Assembly (NCBI RefSeq): GCF_900113185.1 | Contig: NZ_FOZD01000002.1 | Coordinates: 992,001-1,056,000, forward strand | Direction: 5' to 3' | Length of the DNA stretch: 64,000 bases | Origin: Agromyces sp. CF514 | GTDB taxonomy: Bacteria; Actinomycetota; Actinomycetes; Actinomycetales; Microbacteriaceae | In this document: in pieces, positions 35,329 to 43,219 of the stretch | Numbering within the stretch: the stretch's first letter is position 1 | Layout of the letters: each line of letters begins with the position of its first letter | The notes under the pieces: generated by a model | The model's input: only the letters and a program-made list of their open reading frames with translations | Database searches by the model: none | Told to the model about the DNA's origin: nothing | Translations under genes and position numbers: made by a program

Positions 35329-35457
35329 GGTGTGGCAATGCCGACGACTCTGCGGGACGACGAGTTCTTAGGGTTCAAGGGTGCGTCATGTTCGCAGTCA
35401 GCGCAAGAGGGGGGTGGACGCTTGTCCGAGACGGCTCGCTCGGATTGGATGGAACCC

Positions 35458-35829
35458 ATGACTGACACGAACAGCAAGCCCGAGATCGACGCGCCCGAGG
35501 GCCCGGCCCCCGCAGACCTCCTCATCGAGGACATCGTAGTCGGCGACGGCGCCGAGGCGACCCCCGGCTCCACGGTCGACGTGCACTACCTCGGCGTCGA
35601 GTACGACACCGGCGACGAGTTCGACTCCTCCTGGAGCCGCAACCAGTCCATCAACTTCCCGCTCCAGGCGCTCATCGCCGGCTGGCAGGAGGGCATCCCG
35701 GGCATGAAGGTCGGCGGCCGCCGCAAGCTCATCGTGCCGCCGCACAAGGCCTACGGCCCCGCCGGCGGCGGACACCGCCTCTCGGGCCAGACCCTGATCT
35801 TCGTGATCGACCTGCTCGGCGTGAGCTGA
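35458..35829 (+). CDS. FKBP-type peptidyl-prolyl cis-trans isomerase
   Basis: Encodes 123 residues. The FKBP core is complete: VDVHYLGVEYDTGDEFDSSW, then INFPLQALIAGWQEGIPGMKVGGRRKLIVPPHKAYG (seen as IAGWQEGIPGMKVGG and RRKLIVPP), then LIFVIDLLGV. The enzyme speeds proline isomerisation in folding proteins and, with no signal peptide, is cytoplasmic. The ATG has GGATGGA 5 bases before it; an ATG 9 bases earlier is possible. A hairpin follows the stop. Confidence 0.92.
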   Translation: MTDTNSKPEIDAPEGPAPADLLIEDIVVGDGAEATPGSTVDVHYLGVEYDTGDEFDSSWSRNQSINFPLQALIAGWQEGIPGMKVGGRRKLIVPPHKAYGPAGGGHRLSGQTLIFVIDLLGVS

Positions 35830-35859
35830 GCCCCAGAACACCGCACCACTGGATCACCC

Positions 35860-35889
35860 GAAGGCCGTCGGCGCACGCCGGCGGCCTTC
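35860..35889 (+). terminator. Terminator after the FKBP gene
   Basis: GAAGGCCG/CGGCCTTC with an inner CGGC/GCCG stem and a GCAC loop, followed by GTCGT. It lies 30 bases after the stop. Confidence 0.75.
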
Positions 35890-35933
35890 GTCGTGCGTGC
35901 GGCACGCGGCATCCGCTCGGCTACGATCGGCGG

Positions 35934-36635
35934 GTGCCGAAGACGTTCACCCCCTACCTCGTGCTGTGCGCCGTTCACCTCGTGCTCCTCGAGACGGGGC
36001 CCGACTGGTCGATCACGGCGACGAAGGCGCTGCTCATGCCGCTGCTCGCCCTCGGGGTGGTGCTGGCTGCGCGGCGCGCGCGGCCCGAGCCGCTCGAGAC
36101 GCCGTGGCTGCTGCTCGCCGCGATCGGGCTCTCGTGGGCGGGCGACGTGGCCCTGTCGTTCCCCGGCATGTTCGTCGTCGGGTTGGGCGCATTCCTGCTC
36201 GCGCACGTCGCGTACATCAGCGTCTTCGTGCGGATGCCGGGCGGGCGTCGCCGTCCTCCGGCGTGGACGCTCGTCTACGTGGTCTGGTTCGCCGGCTTCA
36301 TCGCGCTGCTCGGACCCCACACCGGGGCCCTGCTCGTGCCGGTCGCGCTCTACGGCCTCGTGCTCGGGCTCATGGCGACCTTCGCCGCGGCCCACGGCCG
36401 CGTGATGGCGATCGGCGGCGCCCTGTTCGTGGTCTCCGACTCCGTGCTCGGCCTCGGCCGGTTCCTGCCGGGCTACGAGTTCGCACCGCTCGGGTTCGAC
36501 CTGCACGACCTCACGGTCATGGGCACGTATCTCGCGGCCCAGTTGCTCATCTCGCTCGGGGTGCTCGCGGCGCTTCGCGCTGCGGCTCGGTCGTCTCGCG
36601 CACCCGGTCGACCAGTTGGCGCCACGGCCCCGTGA
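35934..36635 (+). CDS. Lysoplasmalogenase-like (YhhN/TMEM86) membrane protein
   Basis: Encodes 233 residues with eight membrane helices. The motifs TKALLMPLLAL, SWAGDVALSFPG with the conserved Asp, and LFVVSDSVLGLGRF are those of the YhhN/TMEM86 family, whose animal members hydrolyse the vinyl-ether bond of lysoplasmalogens. The bacterial role is not settled. The GTG start lies 6 bases after TACGAT, so a leaderless mRNA is likely. Its 3' end overlaps the convergent emfourin-like gene by 89 bases. Confidence 0.85.
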   Translation: MPKTFTPYLVLCAVHLVLLETGPDWSITATKALLMPLLALGVVLAARRARPEPLETPWLLLAAIGLSWAGDVALSFPGMFVVGLGAFLLAHVAYISVFVRMPGGRRRPPAWTLVYVVWFAGFIALLGPHTGALLVPVALYGLVLGLMATFAAAHGRVMAIGGALFVVSDSVLGLGRFLPGYEFAPLGFDLHDLTVMGTYLAAQLLISLGVLAALRAAARSSRAPGRPVGATAP

Positions 36636-36891
36636 GCTGACGTTCGGCGAGCGTCGCCTCGGCGGTCTGCGCGATCGGGTCGCGCCCGCCGGGCTCCGTC
36701 GGATCGGAGGGTTCGCACCGGATGTCCCAGGTGAACCGGTCGGGCTCGGGCGGGACCGGGGGAACCTCGTTCCACGGGATCTCCTCGATGAGCACGAACC
36801 AGTCGTCGGCGTCGGGCTGATCGTCGACCTTCACATGCCAGGTGAGGCGGATGCCGGCCAGGCCGCCGCTGCGCGCCACGAAGACGTCCAT
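36547..36891 (-). CDS. Emfourin-like inhibitor of M4 protease
   Basis: Encodes 114 residues. MDVFVARSGGLAGIRLTW and PDRFTWDI match the start and middle of emfourin (M4in), the cytoplasmic inhibitor of protealysin-like proteases; genes for the two are usually side by side. Here it directly follows the M4 protease gene on the same strand, 59 bases downstream. It would keep the protease inactive inside the cell or set its activity after release. Its last 89 bases overlap the convergent lysoplasmalogenase-like gene. Confidence 0.8.
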   Translation of the reverse strand: MDVFVARSGGLAGIRLTWHVKVDDQPDADDWFVLIEEIPWNEVPPVPPEPDRFTWDIRCEPSDPTEPGGRDPIAQTAEATLAERQLTGPWRQLVDRVRETTEPQREAPRAPRAR

Positions 36892-36950
36892 GCCGCCCAC
36901 GGTACCCCTCGGTGCGCCGAGCCGGCACCCGCAGGCGTCAGTGCGCTGCG

Positions 36951-38009
36951 CTACGCGGACAGGACTCCGACCTCTCGCCACCCGTCGCGCACGGCCTCGA
37001 CCTCGCGCGAGCCCGCACCGAATCGGCGCTCGGCCTGTCGCACGGTCTCGTCGGCGAACTGCGCGAACGTCGCGTCTTCGTCGAGTTCGCCCGACGTGAG
37101 CGTGTCGTACCAGATGCGCCCGACGTGCTCCCAGGCGAAGCCGCCCAGCTGCCGGGCGGCCAGGGCGAAGGCCCGGTTCGGGATGCCGGAGTTCAGGTGC
37201 ACGCCCCCGTTGTCTTCGACCGTGTCGATGTAGTCGCGCATGTGCGCGGGCTGCGGGTCGCGGCCGAGCACGTCGTCGTCGTAGGCCGTGCCGGGCTCGA
37301 TCATCGACCGGAGCGCGCGGCCCTGCACCTCGGCGGTGAAGATGCCCTCGCCGATGAGCCAGGTCGCCGCCTCGGCGTCTTGACCGAGCGCGTACTGCTC
37401 GACGAGCGCGCCGAACGCGTCGGAGACGTGCTCGTTGAGTGCGCCTGACTGGTCTTGGTAGCGCAGCTTCGCGGTGTGCTCGGTGACGCCGTGCGCGAGC
37501 TCGTGCCCGATGACGCTCAGCGAGTCGGTGAACCCGCGGAAGATCTCGCCGTCTCCGTCGCCGAAGACCATGCGCTCGCCGTCCCAGAAGGCGTTGTCGT
37601 ACTTGTCGCCGAAGTGCACCGTCGCCTCGAGGGGCATGCCGCGCCCGTCGATCGAGTCGCGCCCGAACACGCGGTCGAACATGCGATGCGTGTCGCCGAG
37701 GCCGTCGTAGGCGTCGTCGACCGCGTCGTCGCCGGTGGCGCGTTCGCCCTCGCGGCGCACGAGCCGGCCGGGCAGCCGCTCGGTGCCCTCGGCGTCGGAG
37801 ATGCGCCGATCCGGGTCGGACGGCGCGTCGGGCAGGGCGCTCGGCTGCCCCGGGTACGACTCGAGCGGAAGCCCCGGCGAGGTCGGTCCGAGCCGGGCGG
37901 GGGGCTCGCGCAGCAGGGCGCGGCGGGCGGCCTCGGCGGCGAGCGGGTACCGCGTGCCCGCGGCCTCGGCGATGCGGTCGAGCAGGTAGGGCGGAACGAT
38001 CGTCGGCAT
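36951..38009 (-). CDS. Protealysin-like M4 metalloprotease
   Basis: Encodes 352 residues. HELAH at 169-173 gives two zinc His and the catalytic Glu, and NEHVSD at 192-197 gives the third ligand Glu193; GGVHLNSGIPN and the Tyr/His region complete an M4 (thermolysin) active site. There is no signal peptide. The N-terminus has the PPYLL motif (residues 6-10) that marks the short propeptide of protealysin-like enzymes. These proteases act in bacterial competition or host interaction in some species. No Shine-Dalgarno is seen; CAGCAT lies 6 bases before the ATG. The inhibitor gene follows. Confidence 0.9.
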   Translation of the reverse strand: MPTIVPPYLLDRIAEAAGTRYPLAAEAARRALLREPPARLGPTSPGLPLESYPGQPSALPDAPSDPDRRISDAEGTERLPGRLVRREGERATGDDAVDDAYDGLGDTHRMFDRVFGRDSIDGRGMPLEATVHFGDKYDNAFWDGERMVFGDGDGEIFRGFTDSLSVIGHELAHGVTEHTAKLRYQDQSGALNEHVSDAFGALVEQYALGQDAEAATWLIGEGIFTAEVQGRALRSMIEPGTAYDDDVLGRDPQPAHMRDYIDTVEDNGGVHLNSGIPNRAFALAARQLGGFAWEHVGRIWYDTLTSGELDEDATFAQFADETVRQAERRFGAGSREVEAVRDGWREVGVLSA

Positions 38010-38108
38010 GCGTCGATGCTGGCAGCAGCCCCCGACATCCGCTCGCCGCCGCGCCGCGCCGCGCCGCGCCACCGTCGACCAACCCCTGCCCCGAATCGAC
38101 GCATCCGC

Positions 38109-38219
38109 CGAATGTCGGGCGTCGGCGGCGGCGCGCCGTCGCGAACGTCGGCGGGCCCGGCGCGTCGACGCCCGCATCCGACATTCGGCGAATGTCGAGG
38201 GGGGCACGCCGCATAGGCT
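38109..38219 (+). promoter_or_regulatory. Promoter of the HAD gene with CGAATGTCG operators
   Basis: TAGGCT (38214-38219) stands 6 bases before the GTG start. A perfect 19-bp palindrome, CGACATTCG-G-CGAATGTCG (38179-38197), covers the expected -35 region, and a further CGAATGTCG lies at 38109-38117. The rest of this 216-base divergent gap includes a run of CGCGC repeats (38047-38070) and no gene. Confidence 0.5.
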
Positions 38220-38225
38220 GGTGTG

Positions 38226-39116
38226 GTGACCAACACCCCGCTGCTCGGCCTGCTGCTCGACGTCGACGGGCCCATCGCGAGCCCCGTGACCCGTTCGATC
38301 GCGATCCCGTCGATCGCGCGCGATCTCGCGACCCTCGCGAACGCGGGCATCCCGGTGATCTTCAACACGGGCCGATCCGACGCCTTCATCGCCGAGCAGG
38401 TCGTGCCGCCGCTCCTGGCGGCGGGGCTCGAGCCCGGCGCACCCGTGTGGGCGATCTGCGAGAAGGGCGCGGTCTGGGCCGCGATCGACACGAACGGCCT
38501 CGGCGAGGTGTTCGTCGACCTCGACCTCGCGATGCCGACCGAGTTCTCCGACGCCATGCGCGACTACGTCGGGGCGCACTTCGACGAGTTCGGCTTCTTC
38601 GACGAGACGAAGCGGGCCATGGTGTCGGTCGAGCAGCACGTGCACGTCGAGAACGCCGACTACCTCGCGGCGCAGCCGGGCTTCGACGACCACGCGCACG
38701 ATGCGCTCGCCGCGCGCGGGTTCGGCACGGTGCGCGAGGGGCTCGAGCGACCGGATGCCGCGGGGCGCGTGCACTGGCGCATCGACCCCACGATCATCTC
38801 GACCGACATCGAGTCCGTGCGGCTCGGCAAGGACCTGGGCGCCGAGCGCGCCACGGCCCTGCTCGGCGAGCGAGACATCCGCCCGTTGCACTGGCGAACG
38901 GTCGGCGACTCGCGCGGTGACTACGCGATGGCGACGTGGCTGCACGAGCGCGGCGAGTCCGTGCGGCATGTCGACGTGCGTCCGGCCGACGGCATCCCGG
39001 CCACCGGGTACCCCGTGCTGACGGCGGGCGAGCTCATCCACGACGAGGCCGGGGCGGAGTTCCTCGCGAAGTGGGTCGAGGCCGTGCGCCGCGGCTCGCT
39101 CGCCGACGACGAATAG
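38226..39116 (+). CDS. HAD-superfamily hydrolase
   Basis: Encodes 296 residues. The nucleophile motif reads LLLDVDGPI (Asp 12 and Asp 14), motif II is FNTGRS, a Lys lies in SVRLGKDLG, and motif IV is VGDSRGDYAMATWL. This places it among HAD phosphatases of the Cof/trehalose-phosphatase-like type. The substrate is unknown. The GTG at 38226 is 6 bases after a TAGGCT box; the GTG one codon earlier is only 3 bases from it and is less likely. It is divergent from the M4 protease gene. Confidence 0.82.
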   Translation: MTNTPLLGLLLDVDGPIASPVTRSIAIPSIARDLATLANAGIPVIFNTGRSDAFIAEQVVPPLLAAGLEPGAPVWAICEKGAVWAAIDTNGLGEVFVDLDLAMPTEFSDAMRDYVGAHFDEFGFFDETKRAMVSVEQHVHVENADYLAAQPGFDDHAHDALAARGFGTVREGLERPDAAGRVHWRIDPTIISTDIESVRLGKDLGAERATALLGERDIRPLHWRTVGDSRGDYAMATWLHERGESVRHVDVRPADGIPATGYPVLTAGELIHDEAGAEFLAKWVEAVRRGSLADDE

Positions 39117-39141
39117 CGGCGAAGGGCGACGGGAGGCGACG

Positions 39142-39993
39142 ATGGTGCGCACGGACGACGACGGAACCCGCGACGTCGCCGCGCTGCGGACGCATCCGCT
39201 CGCCCTGCTGCCGGCAGTGCTCGTGTGCGGCGCCGCGGTGCTGCTGTTCGGGTTCCTGCTGCCGATCGCGGGCTATGCGATGCTCGCCGCCGGACTGCTG
39301 ATCGCGTGGCTCTGCGACCGCTCGGGCCGCACGGAACGCCTGCTCGCCGACCTCGCGCTCATCGCGATCGGGCAGGTGATCATCTCGACGGCGTCGATGA
39401 AGGCCGACCTGAGCGACGCGGGCATGGTGCGCTTCGCGGTCGTGCTCGGGCTCGCGGTGCTCGTGCCGTTCCTCATCTCGCGATTCCTGTACCGCGAACG
39501 CACGATCCGCTTCCCGTGGCGCACGGGCAACCGCTGGAACCGCACGCAGTGGCTCTACCTGATCTTCGTGACGCTCGCGGGCTGGCTGATCCTGCCGTTC
39601 TACTTCATCACCTCGGGGGTGTACCAGAACTGGCCGACCGTGACGGAGCCCGACGAGATCGGGCGCCTGCTGATCGGCGTCATCGCGGTCGGCACGTGGG
39701 ACGAGCTGTTCTTCATCTGCACGGTGTTCGTGCTGCTGCGCCGCCACTTCCCGACCTGGCAGGCGAACCTGCTCCAGACGATCGTGTTCGTGTCGTTCCT
39801 GTGGGAGCTCGGCTACCAGTCGTGGGGGCCGCTGCTCACGATTCCGTTCGCGCTGATCCAGGGCTACACGTTCAAGCTCACGAAGTCGCTCGGCTACGTC
39901 TTCACCGTGCACATGCTCTTCGACGCGGTCGTGTTCGCCGTCATCGTGTACGCGCACACGGGGTGGCCGCCGATCTTCCTGCTCGCGCCCTAG
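39142..39993 (+). CDS. CPBP-like membrane protein with altered catalytic motif
   Basis: Encodes 283 residues with about eight membrane helices. The order GTWDELFFICTVFVLLRRHF, SFLWELGYQSWG and HMLFDAV recalls the three motifs of CPBP (Abi/Rce1) proteases, but the first, normally EExxxR, reads DExxxxC and the basic residue is moved. It may be an inactive relative or a different fold. GGGAGG stands 6 bases before the ATG. Close spacing (25 bases) suggests transcription with the HAD gene. Confidence 0.6.
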   Translation: MVRTDDDGTRDVAALRTHPLALLPAVLVCGAAVLLFGFLLPIAGYAMLAAGLLIAWLCDRSGRTERLLADLALIAIGQVIISTASMKADLSDAGMVRFAVVLGLAVLVPFLISRFLYRERTIRFPWRTGNRWNRTQWLYLIFVTLAGWLILPFYFITSGVYQNWPTVTEPDEIGRLLIGVIAVGTWDELFFICTVFVLLRRHFPTWQANLLQTIVFVSFLWELGYQSWGPLLTIPFALIQGYTFKLTKSLGYVFTVHMLFDAVVFAVIVYAHTGWPPIFLLAP

Positions 39994-40012
39994 CGCCGAC
40001 CGGGCAGTGCGC

Positions 40013-41239
40013 TCAGGCGGCGGATGTCGCGGGCGCGCCGAGCTCGGCGACGATCCGCCGCACCGCCACGCGCCCGGCGCGGTTCGCTCCGACGGTCGAC
40101 TGCGACGGGCCGTAGCCGATGAGGAACAGCCGCGGATCGTCGAGCGAACGCGTGTCGGCGACCCGGAACCCGCCCTGCGGGGTGCGCAGCCCGAGGGGGG
40201 CGAGGTGGGAAACCGCGGGGCGGAACCCGGTCGCCCAGAGGATGTCGTCGGCCGGCTCGAACGTGCCGTCGGGCATCCGCACGCCGTGCTCCTCGATCGC
40301 CGCGAACATCGGGTGCCGCACGAGCACGCCGCGCGCCTCGGCCGCGCGCGCCCACGGGGTCCAGTGCATGCCGGTGACCGAGATGACGCTGCCGGGCGGC
40401 AGGCCCATGCGCACGCGGGCCTCGACGCCCGCGATCGCGGCGGTGCGGGCGGGCAGGTCGAAGTCCTCCTCGACCCACTCGGGTTCGCGTCGGGTGACCC
40501 AGAACGTGTCGGCGACGTGGGAGATCTCGTCGAGGAGCTGCACGGCCGAGACCCCGGCCCCGACGATGACGACCCGCCGCCCGGCGAAGGCGTCGGCCGA
40601 GACGTAGTCGGCGACATGGAGCTGTCGTCCGCGGAAGCGGTCGGCCCCCGGAACCCAGGGCAGGAACGGGCGGGTCCAGGTGCCCGTCGCGTTGACCACG
40701 TACCGGGCGGCCCAGGTGCGCGTGCCGTTCGGCGTCTCGGTCTCGACCAGCAGTCGGCCGTTCGGGTCGTCGTCGGCCCGTCGGACGGCGCGGACCCGCA
40801 CCGGGCGCTCGATCCGCAGGTCGAAGCGCCGTTCGTACTCGGCGAAGTAGGCCGGCAGCACATCCCTCGCGGATGCCGCGGGGTCGGCCGGCGGCACCGC
40901 GAATCCGGGCAACTCGTGGATGCCGTTGACGGTGGCCATGCGCAGCGACGCCCAGCGGTGCTGCCATGCCCCGCCCGGTGCGGCTTCGCCGTCGAGCACG
41001 ACGAAGGTGCGGGTGGATGCCTCGGGGAAGCCGGATGCTTCAGGGGAGCCGGGTGCTTCGGGGGAACCGGGTGCTTCAGGGGAGCCCTCGACGGTGGCGG
41101 GTCCCGGCCGGCCCTGGGCGACGGAATGCTCGGCGCCGACGGGCGTGAACCCCCGCCGCCGGAGGTGATATCCGGCCGACAGCCCGGCCTGGCCCGCGCC
41201 GATCACGACGACGTCGACCGGGATCGCAAGCTCATGCAC
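40013..41239 (-). CDS. Flavin-containing monooxygenase/FAD-dependent oxidoreductase
   Basis: Encodes 408 residues. The FAD Rossmann motif GAGQAGLSAGYHL is at about residues 12-24, and a second one, VIVGAGVSAVQLLDE, binds NADPH. NATGTW and LWATGFRP are typical of FMO/YhiN-type enzymes that insert oxygen into soft nucleophiles. Between the first helix and the second strand (VVLDGE) is a repeat of SPEAPG units, about 35 residues not seen in relatives, which normally run straight on. The GTG start is chosen just before the fold and has no clear ribosome site. Confidence 0.82.
   Translation of the reverse strand: MHELAIPVDVVVIGAGQAGLSAGYHLRRRGFTPVGAEHSVAQGRPGPATVEGSPEAPGSPEAPGSPEASGFPEASTRTFVVLDGEAAPGGAWQHRWASLRMATVNGIHELPGFAVPPADPAASARDVLPAYFAEYERRFDLRIERPVRVRAVRRADDDPNGRLLVETETPNGTRTWAARYVVNATGTWTRPFLPWVPGADRFRGRQLHVADYVSADAFAGRRVVIVGAGVSAVQLLDEISHVADTFWVTRREPEWVEEDFDLPARTAAIAGVEARVRMGLPPGSVISVTGMHWTPWARAAEARGVLVRHPMFAAIEEHGVRMPDGTFEPADDILWATGFRPAVSHLAPLGLRTPQGGFRVADTRSLDDPRLFLIGYGPSQSTVGANRAGRVAVRRIVAELGAPATSAA
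41015..41086. repeat. Four 18-bp tandem repeats inside the flavin monooxygenase gene
   Basis: Units GGATGCCTCGGGGAAGCC, then three variants with one to four changes, all in frame. They encode the Ser/Pro/Glu-rich insert in the FAD-binding fold. Confidence 0.85.
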
Positions 41240-41340
41240 ACGTATGGGAACGACGCTGCGCAGGGGCGTATTCCGGCAGGGCGGCGATCCGAGCCGACTC
41301 GGGGCATGCTGCGTGCCCAGCGGCGGCTCCGTCGAGGGAC

Positions 41341-41356
41341 GGATGCCGTGGCATCC
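41341..41356. repeat. GGATGCC-NN-GGCATCC palindrome, copy 3
   Basis: Perfect 16-bp palindrome with GT at the centre, in the 180-base divergent gap between the monooxygenase and CPBP genes. Nothing else in that gap is clear. Confidence 0.8.
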
Positions 41357-41419
41357 CCACTCGCTGAATCCACCGCACGAGGGACGCGCCCGTGCCGCCC
41401 CGCCTGATGGCATGGAGGC

Positions 41420-42595
41420 ATGACCGAGCAGTCCACCCCGATCGTTCCCGCAGCCGCTCCGGGCACCCCGGCGCCCGCGCCGATCGAAGCGCCCGCCGCA
41501 CCCGAATACGTCGCCGCGCCGATGCGCGCCGCTGCCCACGCGAACTCGGCTCCGGTGACCGTCGGCGCCTCGGCGTTGCCGTCGCGTCGCGAGGAGGCAG
41601 CGAACCGGCAGCGCGCGAAGAACGTCGCCGCCGCCCCGATCATGCCGACGCGGGTGCCGTGGCTCGCCGTAGGCGTGTTCGTCGTGATCGCGTTCGTCGG
41701 GGCCTGGCTCGTCGCCCTGCCGCTCTGGACCTCGGGCGAGGGCCTCGCGCATCCGCTCTTCGGGCTGCTCGCGCCGGCCATGATGTTCACCCCGGCACTC
41801 GCGACGCTCGTCGTCGTGCTGTGGGTGCGCCGCCCGGCGAGCATCCCGCGCTCGCTCGGCCTGTCACCGATCCGGCCGGCGGGGCGCACCTGGCTGTTCA
41901 TCGCGCTCGCGTTCGTGGGCTTCACGGCGCTGCCGTTCCTCGCGATGCTGCTCGGGCACGCGCTCGGCATCATCCGGGTCGACCTCGTGGGGCTCAGCGG
42001 CGTGCAGGCCGTGATCGACGCGCTCACCGAGAGCGCGGGCGGGCAGGCGGTGCCGATCGACGCATCCGTGGTCGTGGTGATGACGCTCGTCTCCCTGCCG
42101 TTCCTGACCGCGATCAACAGCGTCGCCGCGTTCGGCGAGGAGATCGGCTGGCGCGGATGGCTCCTGCCGGCGCTGCGCCCGCTCGGCACCGTGCAGGCGC
42201 TGGTGCTCTCGGGTGCGATCTGGGGCCTCTGGCATGCGCCCCTGATCCTGCTCGGCTACAACTACCAGCGCACCGACCTGCTCGGGCTCGCGAGCATGGT
42301 CGCGTTCTGCGTGCTCACGGGCGTCGTGATCGGATGGATGCGGCTGCGCTCGGCGTCGGTGTGGCCCGCCGTCGTCGCGCACGGCGCGATCAACACGGCG
42401 ACGACGCAGTTCCTGATCTTCGCCGACGCGGACTCGCTCGCCGACGGCGACGGCATCTGGGGGAGCGTGCTCGGCTGGCCGGGCTGGATCCTGCTCGCGG
42501 CGGCGATCGTCGTGCTCGTCGTTACTCGTCAGCTGTGGAAGCAGTCCGAGCCGGGGCTCACGCTCGCGGAGTCGCGCGTCTCGCCGGTCGCGTAG
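41420..42595 (+). CDS. CPBP-family intramembrane glutamic protease
   Basis: Encodes 391 residues. After an 80-residue Pro/Ala-rich cytoplasmic part come about eight membrane helices with the full CPBP motifs: GEEIGWRGWLLP (EExxxR, about residue 244), SGAIWGLWHAPLI and VAHGAIN. The family cuts within membranes and is linked to bacteriocin self-immunity or protein processing in some bacteria; its target here is unknown. GGAGG lies 2 bases from the ATG in an otherwise weak context. A 9-bp inverted repeat follows the stop. Confidence 0.88.
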   Translation: MTEQSTPIVPAAAPGTPAPAPIEAPAAPEYVAAPMRAAAHANSAPVTVGASALPSRREEAANRQRAKNVAAAPIMPTRVPWLAVGVFVVIAFVGAWLVALPLWTSGEGLAHPLFGLLAPAMMFTPALATLVVVLWVRRPASIPRSLGLSPIRPAGRTWLFIALAFVGFTALPFLAMLLGHALGIIRVDLVGLSGVQAVIDALTESAGGQAVPIDASVVVVMTLVSLPFLTAINSVAAFGEEIGWRGWLLPALRPLGTVQALVLSGAIWGLWHAPLILLGYNYQRTDLLGLASMVAFCVLTGVVIGWMRLRSASVWPAVVAHGAINTATTQFLIFADADSLADGDGIWGSVLGWPGWILLAAAIVVLVVTRQLWKQSEPGLTLAESRVSPVA

Positions 42596-42610
42596 GCGCG
42601 CCGGCGCCGC

Positions 42611-42658
42611 ATCGAGACCAGCGAAGGGCGGGTCTCGATACGCTGCGCTACTCGACCG
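42611..42658. repeat. REP-like palindromic element (GGTCTCGATACGCT...CTACTCGACC)
   Basis: ATCGAGACC/GGTCTCGAT arms around 11 bases are followed by GCTGCGCTACTCGACC. I recall similar elements dispersed in Micrococcales genomes. It lies between two convergent genes and also supplies the stop codon of the DUF488 gene, so it may serve as a terminator. Confidence 0.5.
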
Positions 42659-43031
42659 GCGGGGTGACGGATGCCCCGTGCTCGCGCAGCCAGTCGAGCA
42701 GCACGACGGCGTGGTTCGCGTGCTCGTCGCGCGCACCGAAGAGCAGCGTGACACGCTCGTGCTCACGGCCGAGCTCGAGCAGCGCCTCGGCTGCCGGGTT
42801 CTCGTCGAGCTCCTGCCGATACCGCGCGGCGAAGCCGTCGAACGTCGCCTCGCGATCGGCCGCGTGGTGCCACTCGGTGCGCAGGTCGGGCGACGGCGCG
42901 ACCTCCTTCATCCATGCGTCGAGTTCGGCGCGCTCCTTGCTCACGCCGCGTGGCCACAGCCGGTCGACGAGCACGCGGTATCCGTCGGATGCATCGGGCG
43001 GGTCGTAGACGCGCCTGGTGGTGAACGCCAT
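42648..43031 (-). CDS. DUF488 (YeaO-like) family protein
   Basis: Encodes 127 residues. [17 protein letters not shown], the [14 protein letters not shown] region and [18 protein letters not shown] identify DUF488, whose biochemical role is not known. The ATG has no ribosome site; CAGACT lies 6 bases before it, so the transcript may be leaderless. It is divergent from pflB, with about 140 bases between the two promoters. Confidence 0.87.
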   Translation of the reverse strand: MAFTTRRVYDPPDASDGYRVLVDRLWPRGVSKERAELDAWMKEVAPSPDLRTEWHHAADREATFDGFAARYRQELDENPAAEALLELGREHERVTLLFGARDEHANHAVVLLDWLREHGASVTPPVE

Positions 43032-43170
43032 GGGGCCAGTCTGGCACCGGTGCCGGGCGTTCTCGAGCGCGGGAGCCCACTCGCGCCCCACGCCCGCCAC
43101 CGGCATCCGCTCGCCCTGTGGGTTCGCTGAGACCTGCGGACCTGCGCTTTCGCGACCTTCGCCGCAGGCG

Positions 43171-43210
43171 TACGCTGGAGTCAAGATTGTTACACAATCT
43201 GGATGGGGAG
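43171..43210 (+). promoter_or_regulatory. pflB promoter with palindromic operator
   Basis: TACGCT (43171-43176) is a -10 candidate. AGATTGT-TAC-ACAATCT (43184-43200) is a perfect palindrome right where transcription would begin, and GGGAG (43206-43210) is the ribosome site. The TTGT...ACAA half-sites recall redox regulators such as Rex, but the spacing differs from the Rex consensus. Confidence 0.55.
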
Positions 43211-43219
43211 ACGCGACAG

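Noticed and set aside
35279..35400. GEMM cyclic-di-GMP riboswitch
   Set aside because: Only the GACGCAAAG word matches; the partner strand and the GAAA tetraloop helix are missing.
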